52,366 nucleotides of DNA from an uncultured Lachnospiraceae bacterium. GTDB taxonomy: Bacteria > Bacillota > Clostridia > Lachnospirales > Lachnospiraceae. Every line of letters begins with the position of its first letter. The first letter of the stretch is position 1. This document shows positions 24,969 through 33,265 of the stretch, in pieces. The notes below the pieces were generated by a model. It was given only the letters and a program-made list of their open reading frames with translations, did no database searches and was not told the origin of the DNA. The stretch lies in NCBI GenBank assembly GCA_905209075.1, contig CAJLRL010000015.1, positions 1 to 52,366 of the forward strand. Direction: 5' to 3'. The translations under genes and the position numbers were made by a program.

Positions 24969-26105
24969 ATGCAGATAAGTATTGAAGAAATTAAAAAATT
25001 AGAAAAAGACAGCTATCAGATAATTGATATACGAAGTGAGGATGAGGTAAGCCATGGGGCAATTCCCGGAGCATTAAACCTCGCAGCAGAAGAAATCGAA
25101 AAAAGTGTGGATATATCCACAGATAAAAAACTTGTCATATGCTGCAGCCGTGGTAAAAAAAGTGTGGATATAGCTGAATATCTTTGCGAAAAAGGATTTG
25201 ATGCGGTAAGTCTTAAGGGCGGTTATGTAAGCTGGCTTCTTGACGCAATGAAAGAGGATGAAGAAAACGAAAGGGACATAAAGGCTGATGTTGAGCAGAG
25301 TCTGCGAAAGAAGTTTAAAAAGTCCATCTGGCGTAAATTTACGAAGGCGATAAACACATATGAACTCGTAAAACCCGGCGATAAAATAGCTGTATGTATA
25401 TCCGGCGGCAAGGATTCAATGCTCATGGCAAAGCTCTTCCAGGAGTTAAAGCACCACAATAAATTTGATTTCGAGGTAAAATTTCTTGTCATGGATCCCG
25501 GATACAATGAGGCAAACAGGCATGTAATAGAAGAAAACTGTAAAAACTTAGGAATTCCGGCAACGATTTTTGAATCAGATATTTTTGATGCTGTTTATGA
25601 AATAGAGAAATCGCCATGTTATCTTTGTGCACGTATGAGAAGAGGGCATCTTTATTCATTTGCAAAGGAACTGGGCTGCAATAAAATAGCTCTTGGTCAT
25701 CATTATGATGATGTAATAGAAACTATTCTGATGGGAATGCTTTATGGTGCACAGGTTCAGACCATGATGCCGAAACTCCACAGCACAAATTTTGAAGGAA
25801 TGGAGCTTATACGTCCACTCTATCTCGTAAGGGAGGATGATATAAAGGCATGGCGTGATTATAACGGACTTCATTTTATACAGTGTGCATGCAAGTTTAC
25901 AGATACATGTACCACATGCAATAACGAGGAAAACCGTTCAAAGCGTGTCGAGATAAAGAACCTTATAGCAGATTTAAAGAAGGTAAATCCGTTTGTCGAG
26001 GCAAATATATTTAAGAGTGTAGAAAACGTAAATTTAAGCACAGTCGTGGCTTATAAAAAAGATGGAATAAAGCATAGTTTTCTTGATGATTATGACAACA
26101 GATAA
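24969..26105 (+). CDS. Rhodanese-TtcA fusion, tRNA 2-thiolation type
   Basis: Residues 1-95 are a rhodanese domain with the active Cys in CSRGKKS (Cys59), able to carry a persulfide. Residues 115-378 are a TtcA/TtuA-class PP-loop ATPase: SGGKDS (145-150) activates the tRNA base, CYLC (Cys217, Cys220) and the later CKFTDTCTTC cysteines probably hold an Fe-S cluster. TtcA makes 2-thiocytidine in tRNA; the exact base here is uncertain. The fusion suggests that sulfur passes directly from the rhodanese to the thiolase site. Start ATG 24969 follows GTGGAG; a GTG 12 bases earlier would bury it. Confidence 0.88.
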   Translation: MQISIEEIKKLEKDSYQIIDIRSEDEVSHGAIPGALNLAAEEIEKSVDISTDKKLVICCSRGKKSVDIAEYLCEKGFDAVSLKGGYVSWLLDAMKEDEENERDIKADVEQSLRKKFKKSIWRKFTKAINTYELVKPGDKIAVCISGGKDSMLMAKLFQELKHHNKFDFEVKFLVMDPGYNEANRHVIEENCKNLGIPATIFESDIFDAVYEIEKSPCYLCARMRRGHLYSFAKELGCNKIALGHHYDDVIETILMGMLYGAQVQTMMPKLHSTNFEGMELIRPLYLVREDDIKAWRDYNGLHFIQCACKFTDTCTTCNNEENRSKRVEIKNLIADLKKVNPFVEANIFKSVENVNLSTVVAYKKDGIKHSFLDDYDNR

Positions 26106-26128
26106 CAAAGACGCAGGAGGCGGTGCAG

Positions 26129-27217
26129 GTGGCAGATATTTTTGATTATATAGACTGGCGCGGAGACATAGGCTTTGAGAGTGTGCCGGTAAATGAAGTG
26201 GACAGCATGATATTTTCCCAGCTCATTTATGTAAAAATGCAGCCATACATGCCGGATATAAAAAAATCAAAGCTTACGATAAAGCAGCTTGCGGATATGT
26301 ATCTGGCAGATAATAATGATGACGATATAGAGAGTATGCCGAATCTGTTCAGAAACGCTGCAAAGCTTTTAAAGAAAATTGCAAAGTCAAAGCGATTTGG
26401 CAGATGCCTGCTCACACATTATGTCTATGACATAAGTCTTGAGGAAGAGTCACAGTTTTCGGCAGTGACTATAGAGCTTTCTGACGGAAGCATTTTTGTA
26501 TCGTATAGCGGAACAGATCATTCAGTGGTTGGATGGAAGGAAAACTTTAATTTAAGCTATTTAGATGAGACTCCGGGACAGAAGAAGGCAAAGAAATATC
26601 TTTATCATGTTGCAAAAGTATACGATGCGGATATGTGGATAGGTGGACACTCAAAAGGTGGAAATCTGGCAGTATTTGCGGCCATGCATGTGGATAAATA
26701 TATCCAGAAGCGCATAATAAAAATATTTAATCTGGATGGTCCGGGGTTTAATCACAAAATGATATCGACTGAAGGTTATGAAAGGATTAAAAGCCGTATA
26801 TTTACTTTCCTTCCGCAGTCATCGGTTGTAGGCCTTCTGCTTGAACACGTTGACGATTATAAGGTGGTAAAGAGCACAAATTCAGGACCTATGCAGCATG
26901 ATGTATTTTCATGGGAAGTGATGGGAGCCGGAATAGTAAAAGCCGACGGACTCGACAAAAACAGTTTAAGACTTGATAAGACATTAAAGACGTGGATAGG
27001 CGGAATGGATGAAAAACAGAGAAAGCGATTTACGGAAGCTTTGTTTTCGATAGCTGAGGAGTCAAATTTTGAAAATCTCGACAGACTTTCATTTAAGCAG
27101 GCAATAGGGATGATAAAGGCAGCAGACGAGCTGTCAAAATCAGACTGGAATGTGCTAAAGACCACGATAAAACAGCTTATCGCAGCGGGGGTTGGCACAG
27201 TAAGAAATGAACAATAA
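26129..27217 (+). CDS. Mbeg1-like (DUF2974) alpha/beta-hydrolase-type protein
   Basis: The beginning MADIFDYIDWRGDIGFESVPVNEVD is characteristic of the Mbeg1-like family in Firmicutes. A lipase-like nucleophile elbow GGHSKGG (GxSxG) lies mid-protein after ..VSYSGTD..GWKENFNLSY, which marks the lipase 3-like fold. The natural substrate is not known for this family. I choose GTG at 26129 (eight bases after AGGAGG) rather than GTG 26123 (two bases). At 362 residues it is normal. Gaps of 23-24 bases on both sides fit one transcript with the neighbouring genes. Confidence 0.85.
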   Translation: MADIFDYIDWRGDIGFESVPVNEVDSMIFSQLIYVKMQPYMPDIKKSKLTIKQLADMYLADNNDDDIESMPNLFRNAAKLLKKIAKSKRFGRCLLTHYVYDISLEEESQFSAVTIELSDGSIFVSYSGTDHSVVGWKENFNLSYLDETPGQKKAKKYLYHVAKVYDADMWIGGHSKGGNLAVFAAMHVDKYIQKRIIKIFNLDGPGFNHKMISTEGYERIKSRIFTFLPQSSVVGLLLEHVDDYKVVKSTNSGPMQHDVFSWEVMGAGIVKADGLDKNSLRLDKTLKTWIGGMDEKQRKRFTEALFSIAEESNFENLDRLSFKQAIGMIKAADELSKSDWNVLKTTIKQLIAAGVGTVRNEQ

Positions 27218-27241
27218 TGATGTAGACAGCAGAGGAATGTA

Positions 27242-28084
27242 ATGCTTAAGCATGATAATATAATAAAAATATCTAATTTAAACGAAAAAGAAATATGGCC
27301 GTATGTAAGCCGGTCAGAGGTAGGATTATTAAGATGTAATGAGCCGCAGCCGGGTATTTTTGTTGCAGAAAGTCCTAATGTGATAGAGCGTGCGATAAAT
27401 GCAGGATATGAACCGGTTTCATTTTTAATAGAAGAAAAGTATCTTGACGGAAGCATAAGGGATGGTATGGTACGCTTTGAACTTATTGAAAGATTCCCGG
27501 ATGTGCCGGTTTATACAGCCTGCGGGGAAGTACTTAAAGATCTGATCGGATACAAGCTTACGAGAGGGATGCTTGCAGCATTTAAAAGAAAAAGGCTTAT
27601 GACGCTAAGTGAGATCATAAAAGGAAAGCGCAGGATAGCCGTTTTGGAGGATATTGTAAATCCTACAAACATAGGTGCGATTTTCCGTTCTGCGGCAGCT
27701 CTTAAGATGGATGCCGTGATACTTTCTTACGGCTGCAGTGATCCGCTTTACAAAAGGGCAAGCAGGGTCGCAATGGGAAATGTATTTCTGGTTCCATGGA
27801 CTATAATGGATAAAGACATGTGGCCGGATGAGGGCATGAAGATATTAAAATCCGAGGGCTTTAAAACGGCAGCTATGGCACTTTGCAATGACTCGGTAAG
27901 CATAGCAGATAAAAACCTCCATCAGGAGGAGAAGCTTGCACTGATACTTGGAACAGAGGGCAGTGGTCTTTTGGATGAAACTATAAAACAATGTGATTAC
28001 ACAGTAAAAATACCGATGGCAGATGGAGTTGATTCCCTAAACGTTGCGGCAGCAGCCGCAGTGGCATTCTGGGAGCTTGCATAG
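27242..28084 (+). CDS. TrmH/SpoU-family RNA 2'-O-ribose methyltransferase
   Basis: SPOUT-fold enzyme that methylates a ribose 2'-hydroxyl in tRNA or rRNA. Motif 1 NPTNIGAIFRSAA, motif 2 ALILGTEGSGL and motif 3 IPMADGVDSLNVAAAAAVAFWE (with the SAM-binding trefoil knot) are all present. A substrate-binding N-terminal domain of about 110 residues precedes them (..GIFVAESPNVIERAINAGYEPVSFLIE..). The target nucleotide cannot be read from the sequence. It starts with ATG 24 bases after the Mbeg1-like gene; the ribosome site is GAGG. Confidence 0.92.
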   Translation: MLKHDNIIKISNLNEKEIWPYVSRSEVGLLRCNEPQPGIFVAESPNVIERAINAGYEPVSFLIEEKYLDGSIRDGMVRFELIERFPDVPVYTACGEVLKDLIGYKLTRGMLAAFKRKRLMTLSEIIKGKRRIAVLEDIVNPTNIGAIFRSAAALKMDAVILSYGCSDPLYKRASRVAMGNVFLVPWTIMDKDMWPDEGMKILKSEGFKTAAMALCNDSVSIADKNLHQEEKLALILGTEGSGLLDETIKQCDYTVKIPMADGVDSLNVAAAAAVAFWELA

Positions 28085-28190
28085 AAATTGATAGAACTAT
28101 AAAAAATCAGTAACTACAAAGATAAATGTGCCAGCCAAAAGGCATTGATACTGAACAATTACGAAAATCATAAAGAAACGGAGAGTATAG

Positions 28191-28952
28191 ATGTTAACAC
28201 AATTTTCCAGAACAGAGTTATTATTAGGAAAAGAGGCAATGGAAAGGCTTAAAGGCGCAAGAGTTGCAGTCTTTGGAGTCGGCGGAGTCGGCGGATATGT
28301 CTGTGAGGCACTTGTAAGAAGCGGAGTCGGTGAATTTGATCTTATCGATGATGACAAAGTATGTCTTACTAACCTAAACAGACAGATAATAGCTACAAGA
28401 AAGACTGTAGGAAAATATAAAACTGATGTGATGAAGGAGAGGATCCTCGAGATAAATCCTGATGCAAAAGTAAATACGCACAAATGCTTTTTTTTACCAG
28501 AGAACGCAGATGGATTTCCATTTGAGGACTATGATTATATTGTCGATGCAGTTGATACAGTTACAGCAAAAATCTCTCTTGTCATGAAGGCAAAAGAGAT
28601 GGATATTCCTATAATAAGCAGCATGGGAGCAGGCAATAAGCTTGATGCAAGCCAGTTTAAGGTGGCAGACATATATAAGACAAAGGTCTGTCCTCTTGCA
28701 AAGGTGATGAGGCGCGAATTAAAAAAGCGGGGCGTAAAAAAGTTAAAGGTAGTATATTCGGAGGAACAGCCTACAAGACCTGTCGAGGATATGGCAATAA
28801 GCTGCAGGACAAACTGTATATGTCCTCCGGGAGCGGAGCACAAATGCACAGAGAGAAGGGATATTCCGGGAAGCGTTGCATTTGTTCCATCAGTTGCCGG
28901 ACTTATAATTGCAGGAGAGGTAATACAGGATATTGCTTTTGAAAGAGTATAG
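28191..28952 (+). CDS. tcdA: tRNA threonylcarbamoyladenosine dehydratase
   Basis: ThiF/E1-like enzyme that uses ATP to cyclise t6A37 of tRNA to ct6A. The Rossmann nucleotide loop GVGGVGG is at residues 29-35, followed by DDDKVCLTNLNRQI, and D-VDAVDTVTAK is the conserved substrate-side motif. The C-terminus CPPGAEHKC..DIPGSVAFVPSVAGLIIAGEVI fits TcdA. At 253 residues it is normal. A 106-base gap separates it from the methyltransferase gene; the stretch holds no clear promoter. larE follows after 27 bases. Confidence 0.92.
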   Translation: MLTQFSRTELLLGKEAMERLKGARVAVFGVGGVGGYVCEALVRSGVGEFDLIDDDKVCLTNLNRQIIATRKTVGKYKTDVMKERILEINPDAKVNTHKCFFLPENADGFPFEDYDYIVDAVDTVTAKISLVMKAKEMDIPIISSMGAGNKLDASQFKVADIYKTKVCPLAKVMRRELKKRGVKKLKVVYSEEQPTRPVEDMAISCRTNCICPPGAEHKCTERRDIPGSVAFVPSVAGLIIAGEVIQDIAFERV

Positions 28953-28979
28953 AAATATCAGTAACAATCGGAGATAAAT

Positions 28980-29810
28980 ATGAGTGAAGTAACAAGAATA
29001 CAATTAGAAAAGCTGGAACAGTTGAGAAACTATTTAAAGGAACTTGGTTCCGTCGCAGTGGCATTCTCAAGCGGAGTAGATTCCACATTTCTGCTTAAAA
29101 CTGCGCACGATACACTTGGTGATAAAGCGATCGCAGTTACAGCAAGGTCATGCTCATTTCCCAAGAGAGAGCTTGACGAGGCGACAGAGTTTTGTAAAAA
29201 AGAGAGAATAAAACATTTTGTCTGTGAGTCGGAAGAATTGAATATTGACGGCTTTGCACAGAATCCGAAAAACAGGTGTTACCTTTGTAAAAGAGAACTT
29301 TTTCAAAAAATTATCACACTTGCATCAGAAAATGGTATAGAATATGTTGCAGAGGGTTCAAATATGGACGATAATGGAGATTACAGACCGGGCCTTATTG
29401 CGGTAGCTGAGCTTGAGGTCAAAAGTCCGCTCCGCGCCTGCAAAATGACAAAGGATGATATAAGAGCCCTGTCTAAATATCTTGGTCTGCCTACATGGAA
29501 AAAGCAGTCATTCGCATGTCTTTCATCGAGGTTTGTGTATGGCGAAACCATAACAGAAGAAAAACTTGGCATGGTAGATAAAGCCGAACAGCTTCTTCTT
29601 GACATGGGATTTCATCAGGTAAGAGTACGCATACATGGAATGATGGCGCGGATAGAGATAGAACCATCGGAATTTCCTCTTATCATGCAGGAGGAAAACC
29701 GTGACAAAATAACAAAGTATTTCAAATCCATCGGATTTACATATGTAACTCTCGATCTTATGGGATACCGTACAGGAAGCATGAACGAAACACTTGATAT
29801 ACAAAAGTAA
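28980..29810 (+). CDS. larE: LarE-type ATP-dependent sulfur transferase
   Basis: PP-loop enzyme; in lactate racemase maturation LarE donates sulfur to the nickel-pincer cofactor. The loop reads AFSSGVDST (residues 28-36). Cys180 in SFACLSSR aligns with the cysteine that is sacrificed in Lactobacillus LarE. Cys100 and Cys103 (NRCYLCK) with Cys180 would also allow the three-cysteine Fe-S variant known from other LarE proteins; which applies is undecided. No larA, larB or larC is in the window, so the acceptor may be encoded elsewhere or differ. Normal length, 276 residues. Confidence 0.88.
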   Translation: MSEVTRIQLEKLEQLRNYLKELGSVAVAFSSGVDSTFLLKTAHDTLGDKAIAVTARSCSFPKRELDEATEFCKKERIKHFVCESEELNIDGFAQNPKNRCYLCKRELFQKIITLASENGIEYVAEGSNMDDNGDYRPGLIAVAELEVKSPLRACKMTKDDIRALSKYLGLPTWKKQSFACLSSRFVYGETITEEKLGMVDKAEQLLLDMGFHQVRVRIHGMMARIEIEPSEFPLIMQEENRDKITKYFKSIGFTYVTLDLMGYRTGSMNETLDIQK

Positions 29811-29854
29811 AGTAACTATTTTGACAGGCTGATAGTTATAAAAAGGGAGAGAAT

Positions 29855-31342
29855 ATGCCAGTATTTGATTTTAGCAATGCACCGGCAGAAAAAGGGAACG
29901 CTGAGTGCACATATGAGACGTTTTGGTCAAACGAGACATCGGCATCAGCACAAAAGCCGATAGTTGTAATAGACAACAGTAAAAGGAAATGGAAACATCA
30001 TTCGCTTGGAATGTTTACGAATCCGATAAAGCGTACATCGTTTGAATTTGATGAGGAAGATGGAGTAGTAAGCGCTGATATAATCCGTATAGATTCGAGG
30101 TTTGTAAGTCTTTTCAAATGGCTTGGGGAAAACCATATAAAAGTACAGCTTTCCGGTGCAGACACAGATAACGGATATGCAGTTTACCGTGTGCGTGAAG
30201 TGGCGCTCGGCAAGGGAACGAAGCTTTCGGCTGAAGATGGATTTTTACAGTATATGATGGAGCGTCTGTTTGGCAGTACGATGCCAAAAGAAGAAATCGA
30301 CCTCGATGAGTACGAGGAAGAGGGTGACAGCATGAAGCTTACAAGCATCCAGAGCATCACGGATTTTATGACATGTGCCGGACGCACGCTTCCGGATAAT
30401 ATTTTACTCTGGGCGAGAAGAAATCTTGCCGTTGCACGGTCAAACGAGGTTTCACCGGAGGAAAGACGCCATGCGCAGAGAGCACTCTCTATAATGATGA
30501 ATATCCAGTGGAAAGGAAATTATTTTGAGGCGATCGATCCGGTAGAGGCACGCAGGATCCTGGACGAGGAACTCTATGGAATGGAGAGTGTAAAACAGCG
30601 TATCATAGAAACGATCATCCAGATAAACAGGACGCATACACTCCCGGCATATGGTCTTTTACTATGTGGACCGGCAGGAACAGGAAAATCACAGATAGCC
30701 TATGCGGTTGCAAGGATCTTGAAGCTGCCATGGACTACGCTTGACATGAGTTCAATAAATGATGCAGAGCAGCTTACCGGAAGCTCACGTATTTATTCAA
30801 ACGCAAAACCGGGAATCATCATGGAAGCATTTTCGCAGGCAGGGGAGTCAAACCTTGTATTCATAATAAATGAGCTTGACAAAGCTGCTTCAAAAAATGG
30901 AAACGGAAATCCGGCAGATGTGCTTTTAACACTTCTTGATAACCTTGGATTTACTGACAACTATATGGAGTGTATGGTTCCGACAGTCGGTGTTTATCCA
31001 ATTGCTACAGCAAATGAAAAATCACAGATAAGTGCACCTTTAATGTCGCGTTTTGCTGTAATTGATATTCCTGACTATACAGCAGAGGAAAAGAAGGTGA
31101 TCTTCTCCAAATTTGCACTCCGCAAGGTATTTGACAGAATGGGAATGAAAGAGGATGAATGTGTACTTACGGAGGATGGACTTGATGCTGTGATAGAGCT
31201 TCATAAAAACACATCAGGAATCAGGGATTTAGAGCAGGCAGCAGAACATATCGCAGCCAATGCCCTTTACACGATAGAAGTAGATAAAGTAAAACAGGTT
31301 GTTTTTGATGCAGAAAAGGTGTATAAATTATTAGGAAAATAA
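29855..31342 (+). CDS. Lon-like AAA+ ATPase without protease domain
   Basis: An unfamiliar N-terminal region (residues 1-225, with an acidic patch at about 146-158) leads into a AAA+ module that resembles Lon: LDEELYGMESVKQRIIE at 236-252, Walker A GPAGTGKS at 272-279, and a lid region around NTSGIRDLEQAAEHIAANAL. The Walker B reads LVFIINELDK (334-343): the usual Asp before Glu340 is Asn339. The arginine-finger area APLMSRFAVIDIP is present. The Lon peptidase domain is absent. It may be a remodelling ATPase or a slow, substrate-trapping one. Function unknown. Flanked by larE and alaA in a tight run. Confidence 0.85.
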   Translation: MPVFDFSNAPAEKGNAECTYETFWSNETSASAQKPIVVIDNSKRKWKHHSLGMFTNPIKRTSFEFDEEDGVVSADIIRIDSRFVSLFKWLGENHIKVQLSGADTDNGYAVYRVREVALGKGTKLSAEDGFLQYMMERLFGSTMPKEEIDLDEYEEEGDSMKLTSIQSITDFMTCAGRTLPDNILLWARRNLAVARSNEVSPEERRHAQRALSIMMNIQWKGNYFEAIDPVEARRILDEELYGMESVKQRIIETIIQINRTHTLPAYGLLLCGPAGTGKSQIAYAVARILKLPWTTLDMSSINDAEQLTGSSRIYSNAKPGIIMEAFSQAGESNLVFIINELDKAASKNGNGNPADVLLTLLDNLGFTDNYMECMVPTVGVYPIATANEKSQISAPLMSRFAVIDIPDYTAEEKKVIFSKFALRKVFDRMGMKEDECVLTEDGLDAVIELHKNTSGIRDLEQAAEHIAANALYTIEVDKVKQVVFDAEKVYKLLGK

Positions 31343-31360
31343 AGATCAGAGGAAAATGGT

Positions 31361-32578
31361 ATGAGAGAATTTAAAAAATCATCAAAATTGGATAATGTGT
31401 TATATGACGTCAGGGGACCGGTTGTTGATGAAGCGGCCAGAATGGAGGAAAATGGAACAAATGTCCTTAAGCTTAATATAGGAAATCCTGCCCCGTTTGG
31501 TTTCAGAACGCCTGATGAGGTTATATATGATATGTCGCGCCAGCTTACCGAGTGTGAAGGCTATTCGAACTCAAAAGGACTTTTCTCAGCCAGAAAAGCG
31601 ATAATGCAATATGCACAGCTAAAAAAACTTCCGAATGTGTCTGTTGAAGACATTTATACAGGAAATGGTGTCAGTGAGCTTATAAATTTAAGCATGTCAG
31701 CACTTTTAGATAATAGTGATGAGGTTTTAGTCCCTGCACCGGATTATCCCTTGTGGACAGCCTGTGTTACACTCGCAGGAGGAACAGCCGTACATTATAT
31801 CTGTGATGAACAGTCAGAATGGTATCCTGATATAGAGGATATAAAGAAAAAAATAACAGATAAGACTAAAGCAATAGTTATCATAAATCCGAATAACCCT
31901 ACAGGAGCACTTTATCCGAGGGAGGTCCTGCAGCAGATCGTTGATGTGGCAAGAGAACATCAGCTTATGATTTTTTCGGATGAGATATATGATCGTCTTG
32001 TCATGGATGATCTGGAACATGTATCGATCGCATCACTTGCGCCGGATCTTTTCTGTGTGACGTTCAGTGGATTGTCAAAATCACATATGATCGCAGGATA
32101 CCGTATCGGATGGATGGTTCTAAGTGGAAACAAAGCACTGGGAAAAGACTACATAGAAGGTATCAATATGCTTTCAAATATGCGTCTTTGTTCAAATGTT
32201 CCAGCCCAGTCAATAGTCCAGACTGCGCTCGGCGGCTATCAGAGCGTAGGCGAATACATTGTTCCGGGAGGAAGGATATATGAACAGAGAGAATATATCT
32301 ATAAAGCGTTAAATGATATACCGGGAATATCTGCCGTAAAACCAAAGGCAGCATTTTATATATTCCCAAAAATCGATACACAGAAATTCAACATCGTAAA
32401 TGATGAGCAGTTTGCTCTTGACCTGTTGCGTGAAAAGAAAATACTTATCATACATGGCGGTGGGTTCAACTGGGATAAACCGGATCATTTCAGGGTCGTA
32501 TATCTGCCGAGGATAGAGGTGCTTAGTGATGCAATGGAAAAACTTGCAGATTTCTTAAGCACATACAAACAGAAATAA
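31361..32578 (+). CDS. alaA: Alanine aminotransferase, AlaA type (PLP-dependent)
   Basis: Transfers the amino group between glutamate and pyruvate to make alanine. The sequence follows E. coli AlaA closely: FKKSSKLDNVLYDVRGPV, LKLNIGNPAPFGF, INPNNPTGALY, and Lys240 in SGLSKSHMIAGYRIGWM as the pyridoxal phosphate lysine; TALGGYQS and FPKID near the end are typical. At 405 residues the length is normal. It is the last gene of the run, 18 bases after the AAA+ gene, and is followed by a hairpin and then the fold-back element. Confidence 0.93.
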   Translation: MREFKKSSKLDNVLYDVRGPVVDEAARMEENGTNVLKLNIGNPAPFGFRTPDEVIYDMSRQLTECEGYSNSKGLFSARKAIMQYAQLKKLPNVSVEDIYTGNGVSELINLSMSALLDNSDEVLVPAPDYPLWTACVTLAGGTAVHYICDEQSEWYPDIEDIKKKITDKTKAIVIINPNNPTGALYPREVLQQIVDVAREHQLMIFSDEIYDRLVMDDLEHVSIASLAPDLFCVTFSGLSKSHMIAGYRIGWMVLSGNKALGKDYIEGINMLSNMRLCSNVPAQSIVQTALGGYQSVGEYIVPGGRIYEQREYIYKALNDIPGISAVKPKAAFYIFPKIDTQKFNIVNDEQFALDLLREKKILIIHGGGFNWDKPDHFRVVYLPRIEVLSDAMEKLADFLSTYKQK

Positions 32579-32588
32579 ATATGGTATC

Positions 32589-32631
32589 AAATAACTGTCT
32601 GGATTTTTTTAGTCTGGGCAGTTATTTTATA
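32589..32631 (+). terminator. Hairpin after alaA
   Basis: AAATAACTGTCTGGA pairs with TCTGGGCAGTTATTT (15 bp with G-U pairs) around a T-rich loop. The T tail is short, so termination may be moderate. Confidence 0.5.
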
Positions 32632-32634
32632 TTA

Positions 32635-33188
32635 CGGCTAAAACTTCCCACGTTCTATTGTGGCAATGTGCCGTCTGGGGTGCGGGCTTACGATTCTTCC
32701 GATAGTGGAACATTTCGTCAGGATTGCGTAAATTTGCCAGGTGCCTGTTTCCGGCTCAAAGTTTGTGTACATTCTCCAGATGCACACCCACGCCGCAGCG
32801 TCCGTCTATGGCATACGCTCTCATACTCCTTAGTCTAGTGGGAGTAAATGCCGTTTCCAGCTAAGTTTATTATGCACGGGTGCTCCAAACGCGCTATTTA
32901 CGTTGTGAAGTTGATTTAGACTACAAGCTTGGACGTGTGTGCGCCCGTGCAATCTTTAGCTGTAAATCGGCATTAACTCCCACACGACACGTCAGAAATC
33001 GAGTGTGTGCCATAGACGGACGCTGCGGCGTGGGTGTACAGCTGTAGAATGAACATAAACAATCGAAAGAGCCGGAAACAGGCACCGACAAATTAGCAAT
33101 CCGGACGAGTTCCACTATCGGAAGAAGCGTAAGCCTGCACCCCGGACGGCACGATCAACATTCTACAAGTGGGAAGTTTTTATTACCG
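32635..33188. repeat. 554-bp fold-back (long inverted repeat) element
   Basis: The left arm (32635-32880) and right arm (32944-33188) are near reverse complements around a centre of about 63 nt. Paired blocks: 32641-32651/33169-33179; 32668-32692/33128-33152 (25 bp, two G-U); 32694-32711/33109-33126 (18 perfect); 32716-32727/33096-33107; 32740-32757/33069-33086 (18 perfect); 32784-32813/33008-33037 (30 perfect); 32838-32853/32968-32983; 32874-32880/32944-32950. No convincing gene lies inside. Many changes keep pairing through G-U, and short bulges differ between arms. The tip motif TTCCG-ATAG-TGGAA and the outer GTGCCGTC block recur in the hairpin at 44768-44859. It may be a fold-back MITE, or a large structured RNA. 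Confidence 0.85.
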
Positions 33189-33202
33189 AAAAGTAACCTA
33201 CC

Positions 33203-33253
33203 TGTAACTTTGATTATGATAGTATATGGGTGTAACAGGAAATAATTTGTAAC
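33203..33253 (+). promoter_or_regulatory. TGTAAC repeats before the ABC operon
   Basis: TGTAAC occurs at 33203-33208, 33231-33236 and 33248-33253, just before the ATPase gene. Direct repeats of this size near a promoter suit an OmpR-type regulator such as the one encoded at 36787, but the spacing (28 and 17 bases) is irregular. TTGATT at 33210-33215 lies between the repeats without a well-spaced -10. Confidence 0.3.
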
Positions 33254-33265
33254 AAGGAGAATCAA

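Noticed and set aside
28108..28979. Similar ATCAGTAAC leader words before tcdA and larE
   Set aside because: The match is about nine bases with diverging context; too short to call a shared regulatory element.
32581..32838. 85-codon ORF entering the fold-back element
   Set aside because: No ribosome site, starts in the alaA terminator and follows the inverted-repeat arm; its composition reflects the palindrome.
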